A DNA stretch of 64,000 nt from Chara braunii (GCA_003427395.1 BFEA01000070.1:2216660-2280659); one strand, 5' to 3'. Shown: positions 40,683 to 52,409, numbered from the stretch's first letter. Made by a program: numbers and translations. The notes: a model not told the origin generated them from the sequence alone.

Positions 40683-41452
40683 GTGGGAGAGCTCATGCGA
40701 GTTGGCTCAAGCCGATGTCGGTGGAAGAAAGTGGAGTGAGCCCCGTGGAGGTTAAGGTGTGGTGAACGAGGGTCGCACCTGAAGAATCATCACAACGCTG
40801 CTGGGAGGTCATCATCATGACATCGTCAAACAAAAAGGGAGGTCATCAAGCTGGAGGTCATCATCAATGAAGTTACTCTCTAGTATTTATTTTCTGTGTG
40901 TTTCTGCTCTCTGTATTGTGCAGGTTATTGCATTTTCTGTGGCTGGAGATTATCATCTTGTTGCTTGTCTTCATCGTCAGCTTACTCAGAGTACTTCTTG
41001 TTTTTTGCCAAGTGTCGATCGTCGACACGTCATCAGCGGTCTTCACCTTCTTCAACACCATTTTTGTTCCCTACGATGCCACTAGCTTCACTGGTCAATG
41101 AGTGTATTCATCATTGTCATCATCTTCATCATGCTGTCGTGCGCCTGATAGCACAATTGCGATAAAAAAAAAAAAAAAAAAAATCATTGCTCAGTGCGGT
41201 GCCGTCATCATTGCGCTCTTCTAGGGTGTCGTAAATCCAATCATTCAACACGGCGCTTCTCGCCACCTCCACGTTGATTATTGACATCATCAGGGTGCAG
41301 TGGGTCTTCCTCATCACTGCGTTGTTTCTTCTCATTCTTTATATTCATTAGTCTCTTCATCCTATGACTTTTCTCGTCGTCATCATCATTATCATCGCCA
41401 TTGAGTTTTCTTTCCTCTTTTCTAATTCTCCCTTCGTTAACTAATGATTTGG

Positions 41453-41803
41453 TTATGGAGAGATGTTAAGATGGGGGAGAGTTTTTCTCTGCAGGGGCAT
41501 CACAAGGCGGGAGGTGATTGCCCTGTAGGGAGCGATCGCAAATTTTGGGGATTGTACTAATATGGGGCGGGAGTATATCCCAGCGGTGGCAGACTGGGGC
41601 AAAGGGTTGATCGACGCATACTTTTGGAGGAACTGTATGCCTTGTAGGGAGAATGAGAGGAGTGGGTCTGACCCTAGTTGGGGCTGATGAGGACTGCTCT
41701 TGATCAGGGCACGTCTATTCAGCGGAGGCAGCGAAGTGTCAACGTGAAAAGTAGGAGGAGGGGGGGGAGGAGAAAAAATCTTCATTCTTATTAGCTTCTT
41801 CAA
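41453..41803 (-). other. Antisense proline-rich frame in module P1 (shared with 50536-50895)
   Basis: A 116-residue frame on the strand opposite to the element's poly-A. It resembles the 119-residue frame at 50536-50895 (ALIKSSPHQPQLGSDPLL, SLQGIQF, PLPQSATAG and LPHL are shared). The similarity holds at DNA level too, so it may only reflect module conservation. No known domain. It is listed because two copies keep the frame open. Confidence 0.35.
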
Positions 41804-42857
41804 ACATCATCATCATCATCATCATCAACCTCTCAATTCTTATTTCCCTGTTCTTTTTTATACTTGAGATTGTGAGAATCCTCCCCACAAGGTTGTTGAC
41901 GTGGAGGGCAGGATGGAGTGAGTGGGGAGAGTTTTTTTTTGCAGGGGAAACACAAGGTGGGAAGTGTTCGCCTATAGGGAATAAGGGCGGACAAGGGGGA
42001 CTGTCTAACTCTGGAGCTGGGAAAGATGGAAGGCGGAACATCTTCTACTAGCGGTGGCAGAATAGGACAAAGATAACTTGAGGTAGGCTTTTTGGGGGAA
42101 TGACCTTCTTTGAGGGGAGTAGGGTAGAGGGAGGCTTTCCTATTGTTGGGGCTGTGAGGAACCGCTCAACAACAGAGTGGTTCTGATTAGCGGAGGCAGC
42201 AAGGGAGAGGATGGGTGGACAGGGGAGGGTCAATCAACATTAAGGATCATCATCATCATCATCAACATCATCATCATCATCAGATTGGTTCTTTGCTCAG
42301 GATCCCACTATTATCAGATCCGAATTCTTAGGTTACATTCTAGTCTTGCTGGTTTCGTAATTGAGTTTTTATTGTGTTCTTGCCCAGGATGAGTAGAAAC
42401 CAGAACGACGCTGGTCGGCGCTGGGGCATCGCCCTGTAACCTTCATAGGAGCATGAGGCCTTGGATAGAGATCTGGGGATTGCTGAGGGTGGAAGACAAT
42501 TACAATACTTGACCAAAGGCTACAATCTAGCCGGTGAGGGTCGGCGTTGGGGTGGGTGGCGCTGCCCTGTAACCTAGCTAGATTGGGGTAAGAGACCGGG
42601 TAGAGGCTTGGTTGGTATACAGTATTGGCTCGGTAAAGACTGGCTGGTTGGTATGGATATCTGAGATTAGGGTTAGGGTAGTATGTGAGATCTGAGTAGA
42701 TAAGCATTCTGAGTAGTCAGGATCATTCTCTACCGTTTTTTTCTCAATCATCCTGAAGTGTTCCTGAATCATCTCACATTTTCATCAATCATCAATGTAT
42801 TCCAATTATAAGGGACGCTGGGCCCGGTTCCCAGCACGAAAAAAAAAAAAAAAAAAG

Positions 42858-43700
42858 GTGCAGAGTGGAGATAGCACGCCCCGGTTTTCCAAATTTGTTC
42901 TTGACACAATACAGTCTGGGGTAGGAAGACACATGTGGATGATCCGCTACTGCAATGCCCGCAAGTTTGTAGGTCGTATGGCCGCATATGAGGTCCATCT
43001 GATTGTGTCCAAGTCTTCTGCTTTGAGAGGCGAGTCCCTTGCCCATCGCAGTTTGATCGGTTCAGATATATGTGCCGGTTTCCTTGTTGTTTTGTATCCT
43101 TCCTTTACCGTGTACTGCCATATCTGCAGTTTACGGGAGTCCTCCCGCGCCCCTGTCCCATTCCCATTCGTGTGGGTTGAATGGTAGCTGGCAGAGGGGT
43201 ACAACTGACTCATACACGAAGGGTTCTTTGTCATTATCAGTAATCACACATATTCTGATGAGTCCTGGGAGAGGTGTCTGACGGTCCAGGTTGTCTTGTC
43301 GGTCCAATTTGGACCATCTTTCTCCTGGGAGTCGTGGTGTGTATGCCCTAAGGCTCGCCTCTCGAGGGCTAACCTCCTCTACAATATATATCACCATGGG
43401 GATTGGCCAGTCCTCTGGTCGCACCACCCACTTCCCCGGCCGTATTGTCGAGGCTCTTTTGAGTTCCAGCACCCATGCCAGGGGAACCGCCTCCTGGATC
43501 TCTTGCAGTTCTTCTTCCGGCTTTTTGACGTGGTGCAACTTTTGTCGAAGGTCGTGGAGCGATATCCATGTGCCTGCATGGATATTCCACAGATCAGCCA
43601 CTGTGAATATCCCTTTTCTCACCCAGGGCAGCCATCTCGAGCCCGTTTGCAGCGAAAAGGGATTACCTGTATCATCAAGTTGTATGATCTACTAGGAAGG
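42858..43700 (-). pseudogene. LINE copy F, 5' part (connecting domain to zf-RVT start)
   Basis: The minus frame 43622-43131 (163 residues; KGIFTVADLWN and PLCQLPFNPHEWEWDR) aligns with the connecting domain of copy C (GILHVVHLWDQ ... ELTFDPDEWQWQ). It continues in 43234-42947 and ends in RTNLENRGVLSPLC at about 42860, the first half of zf-RVT. The break at 42857 is the poly-A end of B4. Confidence 0.78.
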
Positions 43701-43770
43701 GGTTCCCAAACAAAGGTTGTCTCCATATTTTGTCCCATCTAAGCGGGACAGGTTTTTGGGTCGGATCCTA

Positions 43771-44890
43771 TGGTAGTGCATGTGGTAGAGCCCTCCAGTC
43801 TCATACTGTAGGTCACAGGTTCAAGTCCGGTTTCGGACTTTGGGGGGGGTCCTGTCCAGATAGGCCTGTCTCTACCACATATTACATACACACACATAAG
43901 ACACTACCCCAGATACTAACTACAGACAACCACGATACTCAGTCTATCACATACCATACACACATAGATTAAGGCACATCAGAGGGACAAGGCTGGGGGC
44001 TAGTGGAAGGACGAATGATGGCCCACCACCTACTGAGTCTGCAGTTTGTCCCTTCCGATTTCCATAGGGAGTACCTAGCCGATGACCGGAATCTGCTGAT
44101 AGGTGGGAGACACTCTACTGAGAATACATAAAGGAGTTATGGATCCTCTGGGGGGGGAAGGAGCCCCAGCTGATGACTTGGTGTCTGGAGGAGGGCTGTC
44201 TATTCGTTGGCAACAGATTAAGGGCGCATAGGGTCGCCCCTCCGAATGCGTCGAGGCAAGGTGCTTCTTGGGGCCTATATATACTACCTACACCTGGCTC
44301 ACACATGCACTGGAAGAGGTGGTAAGATCACCTCTCACTGATATTCACTTCGCAGATGCTCCATGGTGGGGAGCAGCGTCTGCTACGGGTCCACTCACAT
44401 TACAAACATACACATAGCCTACGGGCACATATCTACAATACCGAATACACACACATACATAACCATAGGGCTGGGAGGAGGTCACGACCAACTAATAATA
44501 GCCGTCTCGATGATAAGAGAGGGCGTGAGTTACTAGTCGGTCTACTTAGGGGCTAATAGGTGATTGCTTGAGTCTAGCGTCTGCAGTTCCCGTACGACGA
44601 GGCTCGTTCGACTACGCTTCCACCAGGGCTGGGTCACTAGCCCTGGTGCCTGTCACTACTGTTTGGTCCAAGTTCCCCTCGATGGTAGGGTAATGGTTCT
44701 GAGTGCTGGTCACACTGAGGTAGGATAGTAGGAATAGGGGTGCGCTAGGAGTATTGACGAGAGGATGGGATGGGAGGTAGCCTCGCCTCTTCAGGGCAAC
44801 CATGGCTTACGGCTTCCGGCGATCAATGTGAGCCTAGTAACTGGCCTCTACAACACCCTGGACTTTATATTAAAGAAAAAAAAGATCAAA
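43771..44890 (+). mobile_element. tRNA-headed retroposon, about 1.1 kb
   Basis: Head: TGGTAGTGCATGTGGTAGAG (A-box-like) and GGTTCAAGTCC (B-box, 43819-43829). Both this copy and the 25771 copy then have TTCGGNCYTTGGGGGGGTCC and a CAGATAGGCC-like segment. The body 44570-44850 matches 26160-26470. It ends CTCTACAACACCCTGGACTT with an A-rich tail (44874-44900). It is longer than the 25771 copy because of extra sequence at 44.0-44.5 kb. Confidence 0.75.
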
Positions 44891-44929
44891 AAAGAAAGAA
44901 AGAAAGAACCACAGCCCTTTTTGTTTTAT

Positions 44930-44975
44930 TTATTTATTTATTTATTTATTTATTTGTTTATTTATTTATTAATTA

Positions 44976-45034
<59 letters not shown>

Positions 45035-45350
45035 GGAACAAGGCTCCAATCTATTCGTGGGGAGCAGCACGTGCTGGGAACCGGGCCCAGCGTCCCATAT
45101 GGAAATTTACATAGAATTTTAAAGTTGAGATACCGGGGCCATTACCCGGCTTTGGCTAAGAAAAAATTGGGGCTCCTTAGGAAATTACTACGACAAACTT
45201 CAGAAATAGCCCCCCCCTCAATCCTCTTTACCTCACTCCGGCAAGACTTACTGCAACAGAGCCACCATCTCCGCTGCTGCTGTACCCTATTTCCATCCTA
45301 CCAGCTAGCCCCCTCACTAGTAGGACGCTTGATATCCCACCATCTTCTTT
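44930..45350 (-). mobile_element. Composite retroposon copy B5 with ATT/ATTT-expanded tail
   Basis: Minus orientation. The tail appears on plus as TTTA and ATT microsatellites (44932-45031). It is followed by GGGAACAAGGCTCCAATCTA, the core with stem-loop GCTGGG/CCCAGC (45073-45091), the GAGATACCGGGGCCATTACC module (45127-45146) and the CTCACTCCGGCAAGACTTAC segment. The 5' side is truncated; no subrepeats. Confidence 0.8.
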
Positions 45351-45480
45351 TGAAGACCCCACCCACCCTTTTTTTTGAAACAAAAAAATATGCATAATTC
45401 CCTTGATATCCCACCATCTTTTTTTGAAGACCCCACTCACCCTTTTTTTTTAAACAAAAAGATATGCATAACTCAGAAAG
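45331..45480. repeat. 74-bp tandem duplication
   Basis: GATATCCCACCATCTT occurs at 45331 and 45405, and both copies run through GAAGACCCCAC and AAATATGCATAA/AGATATGCATAA. Only two full units, plus a partial AAGATATGCACAATTC at about 45500. Confidence 0.85.
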
Positions 45481-45529
45481 GGATCCAAACACCGCCAAAA
45501 AGATATGCACAATTCAGAAACATGGACGA

Positions 45530-45640
45530 CCGGTGTGGGGGAGGTGCTGATAAAGCGGACACCTCCTTCAACATTCCCTGTTTTGGATGGCTCCATTCCA
45601 TTGGTGGGGAGCTGCACTCATGTCTCTTTCTATTGTGTGC
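45530..45640 (-). mobile_element. Core fragment of LINE tail
   Basis: GGTGCTGATAAAGCGGACAC followed by GGCTCCATTCCATTGGTGGG and GAGCTGCACTCA. This is a truncated minus-oriented copy without a poly-A. Confidence 0.6.
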
Positions 45641-46997
45641 TCTACTGTTTGCTAAACAAAATGCCACCCCCAAAAAATAGAAGCATGACTGTATCCTAAG
45701 GCCCAAGGGAGGTATCTAGTCCTGGCCCCTGGGTGAAAGTGGCTGCCTGGTCTTTTTTGTCTGACAGCACAGTGTCAGGCTCAACCCTCTGGCCAGCAGT
45801 TTGCCCAACCTACTTGCAAAACCTATGTATACACTGCTATCCTTTGTGGTACAGAAGAAGACGAAGCAGCGGTGCACCTACACATAAAAAAAAGGGCTGA
45901 AGAAACAAGCCACCTCTACCCCTTGCCCAGTCTGCCTGTGCACAAATGGGTTGAGGTCCTTTGCATAACCACGGTGACTCGCAAACAAACCAGGTGCACG
46001 TGGCCGAGAATGGTGCAGTGGGGCTTCACAACAGCGAATCACAAACAAGAAAAGTGTCGATGCAGAGTTTTTTTTTCTTTCCTCCTTTCTGCTTCTAAAC
46101 ACACAAAGTTGAGAAACATCAAGACAGGGTCGGTGGTTTAAGGGTCCTACATCTTCTTTCTTTCCTTTTCTGGAATTCCATCCCAGTTCCAGCATAGAGT
46201 ATCAGTGGGGTATCAGATGTCAGAGGTGCTATCAGAGGTTAATTATGGCCATTGTCAGGGTATATCTTGCTCGTAGGGTAATTTCCGGTGTGTAGCTCAT
46301 CGGGAGGGATCTGTCAGATTTCGAATTACATTGGAGCTGCTGGGATGGTGCAGATGGATGTCTTTGCTTTCCAGTACAGATTACACATGTGGCCAGCATT
46401 CCTGTCCAGGCTCACTCTGAAAGGGGGAGCGATGGACTTGCATGATTTGCGGACGGTGTCCCGCCTAGATGTCCTCCAGAAACCAACCAGTTAACGCTTG
46501 GCCACAGTCTGGCTTGACCTACGTACGGATCGGCAGTGCCCAGGAGGCCCTTGCCTCACCCTTGCCATTTGGGGGAGTGGCTCCATGCTGCTGCCTGCTG
46601 TGCTACAGGCTGGCCCAGTGGGGTGGGCAGGAGGTTGGAGGTGATGCGATGACTGGGCCAGCATTCGTGGTGGCCAATTGTCCACATCACGAGGACTCTG
46701 TTGGGATGACCACCTGGCAGGACGGGGACCTCTGCCTTGCGATGAGGTGGTGCCACATGTAGTCCCGGCAAGGGAAGTTCGTGGGCAGAAAATGGCGCAT
46801 CTTTCATCTTATCATGTCATTTTCATAGGAGATGCATTCTTCCCTTTGGCCTTTTTTTTGGCCGTGTAGTACTGTGATGTACTAGGACTTCAGGTTTTGG
46901 ATTTTGCGCCCAATGTATGGGGGAAGAGGTACACTTGAATGCACAGTCTTTGTTGTTCCCCCAATCTGGTCACAAGAATTCTTCATGTTCGTGTGGG
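45641..46997. other. Unannotated region, about 1.36 kb
   Basis: No recognised gene. Frames of up to 105 residues (for example 45878-46195 minus) have no family signature. It is one of the few long stretches without visible repeats and would be the best place in this window to look for a host exon. Confidence 0.4.
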
Positions 46998-47126
46998 GCG
47001 CTGGACCCGGTTTCTAGCAGGTGTTGCTCCCCACCAATAGATGAGCTGGTCAGAATAGTCTCACTAGGGAGGGCTGCTCACATCACCCTTCCTAGTAGGG
47101 ATTTTCAAAAAAAGAAAAAGAAAAAA
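46998..47126 (+). mobile_element. LINE 3' tail copy, plus orientation
   Basis: GGCGCTGGACCCGGTTTCTA and GCAGGTGTTGCTCCCCACC form the core, followed about 60 bases later by the A-rich tail AAAAAAAGAAAAAGAAAAAA (47107-47126). Confidence 0.75.
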
Positions 47127-47149
47127 TCACTGTGTCAATGGTTAGGAGT

Positions 47150-47600
47150 GATGATAAGAGCATACAATCCTACCTGTCTTGCAGGGACCTGCAGTCTATT
47201 GGTGGGGAGCTGCACCTGCCGGAAAAAGGGCCTAGCGTCCCCTGATATACTTTGTTGAGTCGGTAACACAGCACGTGCTGGGAATCAAGCCCAGCATCCC
47301 GCATGACCTGGATGATATTGCCACTACTGATTTTTTCGTACTGTCTTTCAGACTACCCAAGTGCCTCTTCACCCAATACCAGGTGCCAGAAAGGCATGAA
47401 ACACTAGCACTATCTGTAACCTCCCTCTTCCTCTTATCATCCATTTTCAATCATACCCATACCAAGCCCTGGGAACCACAATAAGCTGAGAGGGTGGGAA
47501 GGGATCTGGGAATTCTGAGAGAGACCTAAGAGGAATTGCAGAATCAACATCAGTCCAATCATGGAAAACCAAGCAATAATTCCTTCGCAATCCTACTTAC
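47150..47600 (-). mobile_element. LINE copy H, 3' end with C-terminus
   Basis: Minus orientation. Two cores: one with a decayed stem (about 47190-47240) and one with stem-loop GCTGGG/CCCAGC at 47277-47295. Then comes the 3' UTR and the ORF2 C-terminal tail at about 47480-47580, which translates as VFHDWTDVDSAIPLRSLSEF then PDPFPP. Upstream coding sequence is missing where composite element B6 begins. Confidence 0.75.
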
Positions 47601-48131
47601 CTTCTGGGTGGAGGCATTCGTTCCGGGTGCTAGGCACAAGGTCGGGCGGGGTGCGGCGCTACCGGGTGCGCTGCGCTCCGCCCCAGGTTGCGACGTCACA
47701 CAGGTGGGCCATGGTGACGGTGCGCGGCGGCGATGGTGGCCATCTCTTCTGTAAACCAGGCGCTTTGCGCACGCGCAGGTGACCGAAGGGGCTTGTCCAC
47801 GCCACGTCACAAGCTGATGTGGCGGCTGGACTAACTCCCATTTTTCTTCTTCTGGGAGTTCCACGTTTCCCTCCATTGCCGCTGCGTTTTTGCACGTGGC
47901 ATATGGCCTGAGAGGCGTTGGCTATGTCGATGCCTGTGATGTGCAGTGGAGTCAGCCTTTGGTAAACTGAAGTGCGAGTGCAGTGGCGACTGCAATCATG
48001 AGGAAGTAAATGTGTCAGCATAATCAGGGCGCTGCTCATCATCAGCAACGGGGCGTTGATCACCACCAACACCATCATCAACAGGGTGCACTTCGACACC
48101 ATCATCACAGTTATGCTTCGTCATCGTCATC

Positions 48132-48428
48132 AAACTGACATTTCGTTAAAACTGACATTTTTTTCTAAATTCACGAAAGTGGACTTAGTCAAAATTTCGT
48201 TGCCCATCGGGTGAGAAAGTGGTTATCTCACTTTGTCCATCTGATGTACCTCAACGTAAAGTACCGTTAACATACATCCGATGGTCAGATCATCGGGAGT
48301 CGCCACGACACCCGATGATCGGATCATCNGACATCATGGGGACAAAAAAACACTAAAAAATGTTGTTTTTTGGTACGCTCAATTTCGTGAATTTAGAAAA
48401 AAATGTCAGTTTTAACGAAATGTCAGTT
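48132..48428. mobile_element. MITE with perfect 46-bp terminal inverted repeats
   Basis: Bases 48132-48177 and 48383-48428 are exact reverse complements over 46 positions. Each arm contains AACTGACATTT twice. Flanks read ATCA on both sides, but because the host is ATC-repeat DNA the target duplication cannot be delimited. No coding capacity. The interior has a CGATGATCGGATCATC-type palindrome and one N (48329). Perfect arms imply recent arrival. The superfamily is not assigned. Confidence 0.92.
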
Positions 48429-48468
48429 ATCAGGGTGCTGCTCGTCATCGTCATCAGGGTGCTGCTCG

Positions 48469-48504
<36 letters not shown>

Positions 48505-48857
48505 CCAGGGCGTGGTTTGACATCATCATCACGGTAATTGTTCATCATCATCATCATCAGGGTACTGCTCGTCATCATCATCAAGGTGTAGGTCTTCACT
48601 TCTGTTCGGCGCTAGTATCATCACCATTGTCAAGGAGCTGTTCATCAGGGGTGCTGCTCGTCACTCATCGTTGTATTGCCATCATCAATAGTCCACCATC
48701 ATAGGGCGGGGTTGGCGAAGCTCGTCATCATAGGGCGCTGCTCATCCCTATCATCAGCATCATTATCATCATCATCATTAGGTTATCATCAAAGGTGCTC
48801 GTCATCAGCACCATCATAGTCCTGTTGTCATTACAGGGCGCTGTGCGTCATCAACAA

Positions 48858-48916
<59 letters not shown>

Positions 48917-48929
48917 CCACCACCACCGA

Positions 48930-48978
<49 letters not shown>

Positions 48979-49010
48979 GTCATCATCAGTTTGTAATCAT
49001 AGGGCCTGTT
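48429..49010. repeat. CAT trinucleotide arrays in B6
   Basis: Long runs of CAT/ATC, purest at 48858-48978, with GGGCGCTG interruptions. They give artefactual poly-His, poly-Ile/Ser and poly-Met frames. Confidence 0.95.
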
Positions 49011-50503
49011 GGTGCTGCTCTTTAGTATGATCAGCATCATCCTTCCGTCTTGGTTCTCATCATTACCATGATCATTATCGGTTTGTCATCATTAGACGAT
49101 GCTCTTCAAAACATTGTTTGCCTTTCACATCAGCAGCTGAGTTGGTCGTCACCATCCTCCTCGTCATCATCATCATCAGAGTGCTTCATCGTCATCGGCA
49201 AAATCCATAAAAAAAAAAACCTCATCTATCATTTCTCCATCATAATTTTCAGAAATTTCCGATTCTTCCACTCATATCTTAGGAATGCGCGGGTCGGGGG
49301 TTAGGGTTTTAAGGAGGAGAACTCTACTCTGCAGGGGCTTCACAAGGTGGGGGATGAAATGCCCTGGAGGGAGTGGGGGCAAATTTTTGGTGGATGCCTT
49401 ATTTTGGGGCTGGGAGAGATGTATGGGCTGGCATCATATCCCAATGGAGGCAGATAGGGGTGAGGGGTTGGTTGAGGCATACTTTGGGTGGAACTGGATG
49501 CCTTAGTGGAAGTAGGGGGAGGAAGTAGGTATATCCCAAGTTGCGGCCGATAAGGAGAACTTGTGATCAGGGCAGTCCTTTTCGATGGAGGCAGCGGAGG
49601 GACAGGGGGAGATGGAGGGGAGGGGGGGGAAGTAATCCATACCAACATTCGAAATTTTGATTCTCCTCTTAAGCGTAAACGAATTATTTTTTGTATGTTC
49701 CAAGTTGGGGCCAATGAGGAGTGTTCGTGATCAGGGGCGGTCCTTTTCGGCGAATCCAGCGGTGGGGCAGGGGGACAAAGAGGAAAGGGGGGAATTTCTA
49801 TATCCTTTGCTTGTACTTGTTGGAACTTTTCCTGTTTTTTCTAGAATTTTTAAAATGAGCACCCTTGTCATTCCGGGTAGTTTAAAGAATCTCTCAGGAG
49901 TTTGCAGGTCTGTTGGTGGTTTGTACGAAGCTGCACTAGAATTAGGCTGTTATAATCAGGATCCGTGGCTGTTCAATGTTAGAACGATGCTGGTCGGAGC
50001 CGGGGTGATGCCCTGTAACTTATCGAAGGTGAGGGCATGGGGCCTTGTAGAGAGGTCTGGGGATGTTATGCGGAGGCATCCTAAGGGAGAACTGAGGGTT
50101 GCTGACACAAGATGGCACTAGTAGAAGTTGGAGTGAGTCGCGTTAATCTGTAGCCTAGCAGATAGGGGACGTGAGGCCTGGATGGGTTTGACAGAGAATA
50201 AGTCAATTTTGGTGAGCTTTGTTATGATCTCTTGGAAATCCTTTAGTTGTGGATTTCAAGAGGTGTTTAGTGATCGTAAAAAAAGATTCGTGGTTTTCTC
50301 ATCATCTATCCCAAAGTCCTGTAGCTTGTTCATGATATTCGAGGATACTCTTAAGACGAAACTGGGTAATGGACCCGGTATCTCAATTTGTTCATAAATT
50401 GTTTTTTACATGTCTTCATATGAGAAACTAGGCCCAATTCCCAACACGTACAACTCCCCACGAATAGATTGGAGCACGTCTTAATAAAAATAAAAATAAA
50501 AAA

Positions 50504-51117
50504 AATGATGATGATGATGATGATAATGATAATGGTTGATGAAGCCGATGAGAATGAAAATTTTTTCTCCCCCCCTCCCTCCTATTTTTCACGCTGACAG
50601 TTCACTGCCTTCAATGAACAGAAGTGCCCTGATCAAGAGCAGTCCTCATCAGCCCCAACTAGGGTCAGACCCACTTCTCGCATTCTCCCTACAAGGCATA
50701 CAATTCCCCCAAAAGTATGTTTCGATCCAACCTTTGCCTCAATCTGCCACCGCTGGATATAATCCAACCCCCAGATTAGTACATCCCCCTAAATCTGCCC
50801 TAATTCCCTACAGGGCAATCACGTCCCACCTTGTGATGCACCTGCAGAGGAAACCTCTCCCTCATCTTACCATCTCGCCAGAACTAAATCATTAATTAAC
50901 GAAGAGAGAGTTAGAAAAGAGGAAAGAAAACTCAATGAAGATGACAAGTGATGACGACGGTGAGAAGTGTCCTAGGATGAAGAGACTAACGAATAGGTTA
51001 AGGAGAAGAAGCATCGCATGTCAATAATAACATGAAGATGGCGTGAAGTGCAATGCGGAATGATTGAATTTACGACGCCCTGGAAGAGTGCGATGATGGC
51101 AGCAGCGCACTGCGCAA

Positions 51118-51120
<3 letters not shown>
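50504..51120 (-). mobile_element. Composite retroposon fragment B7, inverted against B6
   Basis: Starts with GAT repeats (50505-50530), then module P1 in inverted orientation (50536-50895; matches 41453-41803), then the segment matching 41340-41440 and a GATGACAAGTGATGACGACG region. It is joined tail to tail to B6. Confidence 0.65.

Positions 51121-51173
<53 letters not shown>
51121..51173. repeat. AT dinucleotide repeat
   Basis: ATATAT run with one ATAAAT interruption. Confidence 0.95.
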
Positions 51174-51174
<1 letters not shown>

Positions 51175-51361
51175 GGCTTGTGATGGGGTGTGCACCGAAA
51201 GTCTGTAGAGTTTTTCATCTGGTGTGGGTGAGTGATAGTCTACTTTGATTTTGGTTAGGGTAGATTATCATTTACAGTGTAATCAGTGAGGGGATTCTGC
51301 AGACTGTTGAGGGTTCAGCCTCCTGATGAGTCGGTGAAACTCTGACGAAACAGTTTGTCAC

Positions 51362-51666
51362 NNNNNNNNNNNNNNNNNNNNNNNNNNNNNNNNNNNNNNN
51401 NNNNNNNNNNNNNNNNNNNNNNNNNNNNNNNNNNNNNNNNNNNNNNNNNNNNNNNNNNNNNNNNNNNNNNNNNNNNNNNNNNNNNNNNNNNNNNNNNNNN
51501 NNNNNNNNNNNNNNNNNNNNNNNNNNNNNNNNNNNNNNNNNNNNNNNNNNNNNNNNNNNNNNNNNNNNNNNNNNNNNNNNNNNNNNNNNNNNNNNNNNNN
51601 NNNNNNNNNNNNNNNNNNNNNNNNNNNNNNNNNNNNNNNNNNNNNNNNNNNNNNNNNNNNNNNNNN
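51362..51666. other. Assembly gap, 305 N
   Basis: Unresolved sequence; the right edge is a run of A (51667-51685). Confidence 0.99.
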
Positions 51667-51854
51667 AAAAAAAAAAAAAAAAAAAGGTCATAAAAAAAAT
51701 CTGAAAAAAAGATATATTATGGAGAAAAATAAATTAAACAAGATTTGCCTGAGCATTACATCCGAATTCCTTACCAAAATTGAAATAAAAATAAAATACG
51801 AAAAACAAATACTAATAATAAAAATAAATAAAAATACAAAGAGAATTAAATTTA

Positions 51855-52215
51855 GTGAGTGCGCGAGCATGTTTTCGACACCGCCATCTTTGGCGAATTT
51901 TCATTTTTTTTTGGCATAGCTAAATTCCCTGAAAAGTTACAGATGTGTACTTCACATCATGCAAAAACCACTTCAAAAGTTTCAAAACAAAGTAAAATTG
52001 TTTTAGACCCCGAACTAAAGTAAAAACAAAAAGTAAAAAGTGAGAAAAAACGTGGGCGAGCACGTTTTGACACCGCCATCTTTGGACATTTTTAATTATT
52101 ATTGGCTGAGCTAAATGACTTGAAAATTTACTATGCGCATTTACCTCACATTATAGAGAACTCACAAAAAATCATTCAGAAAACAAAAATTATTTTTAGG
52201 CCCCGAAATAAGTTT
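51855..52215. repeat. Tandem duplication, period about 192 bp
   Basis: GACACCGCCATCTTTGG occurs at about 51877 and 52069, and each unit ends with TTAGACCCCGAA / TAGGCCCCGAA. Divergence is considerable. A CGAACGCCGCCGGGTTCGG segment follows at 52227. Confidence 0.8.
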
Positions 52216-52319
52216 TGGCGGGGGCCGAACGCCGCCGGGTTCGGACCCCTTACGGGACACTGAACGCACGTATGTACAGAGGTCGGCCCGGGGACCTCCG
52301 TACGTATGGGCTGGTGACC

Positions 52320-52409
52320 CTATATATACAAATATATATATGTTCTATTTGACGATATATATATATATATATAATATATATATATATATATTATATATAT
52401 ATATATATC
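52320..52409. repeat. AT dinucleotide repeat tract
   Basis: Three blocks of ATATAT separated by short interruptions. Confidence 0.9.

Larger units (their letters stand above)
40250..42857 (+). mobile_element. Composite non-coding retroposon copy B4
   Basis: Plus orientation. Modules in order: minisatellite (40.2-40.4 kb); a 5' region with GGCTGACGTGGC and a TATAAAA motif (40674); CATC-rich DNA (40.8-41.4 kb); module P1 (41445-41800); CAT repeat; module P2 (41850-42235); CAT repeat (42245-42280); inverted tandem subrepeats (42390-42630); the core start with stem-loop GCTGGG/CCCAGC (42817-42835); and A (42839-42857). It separates the two halves of LINE copy F. The 5' boundary is not fixed. Confidence 0.75.
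47620..50503 (+). mobile_element. Composite non-coding retroposon copy B6, near full length
   Basis: Plus orientation. The GC-rich 5' module is at about 47640-48010 (CCACGTCACAAGCTGATGTG, GCACGTGGCATATGGCCTGA). Then come a MITE insertion (48132-48428), CAT arrays (48.43-49.0 kb), module P (49285-49660), inverted subrepeats (about 49985-50170), the GGACCCGGTATCTCAATTTG module (50383), the core (50430-50476) and an A-rich tail (50481-50503). About 2.6 kb without the MITE. Confidence 0.75.

Noticed and set aside
48360-49040. Poly-His, poly-Met and poly-Ile/Ser frames
   Set aside because: All arise from CAT repeats read in six frames; the same happens at 54465-55036.
51272-51693. Frames across the N gap
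   Set aside because: They consist of unknown residues only.
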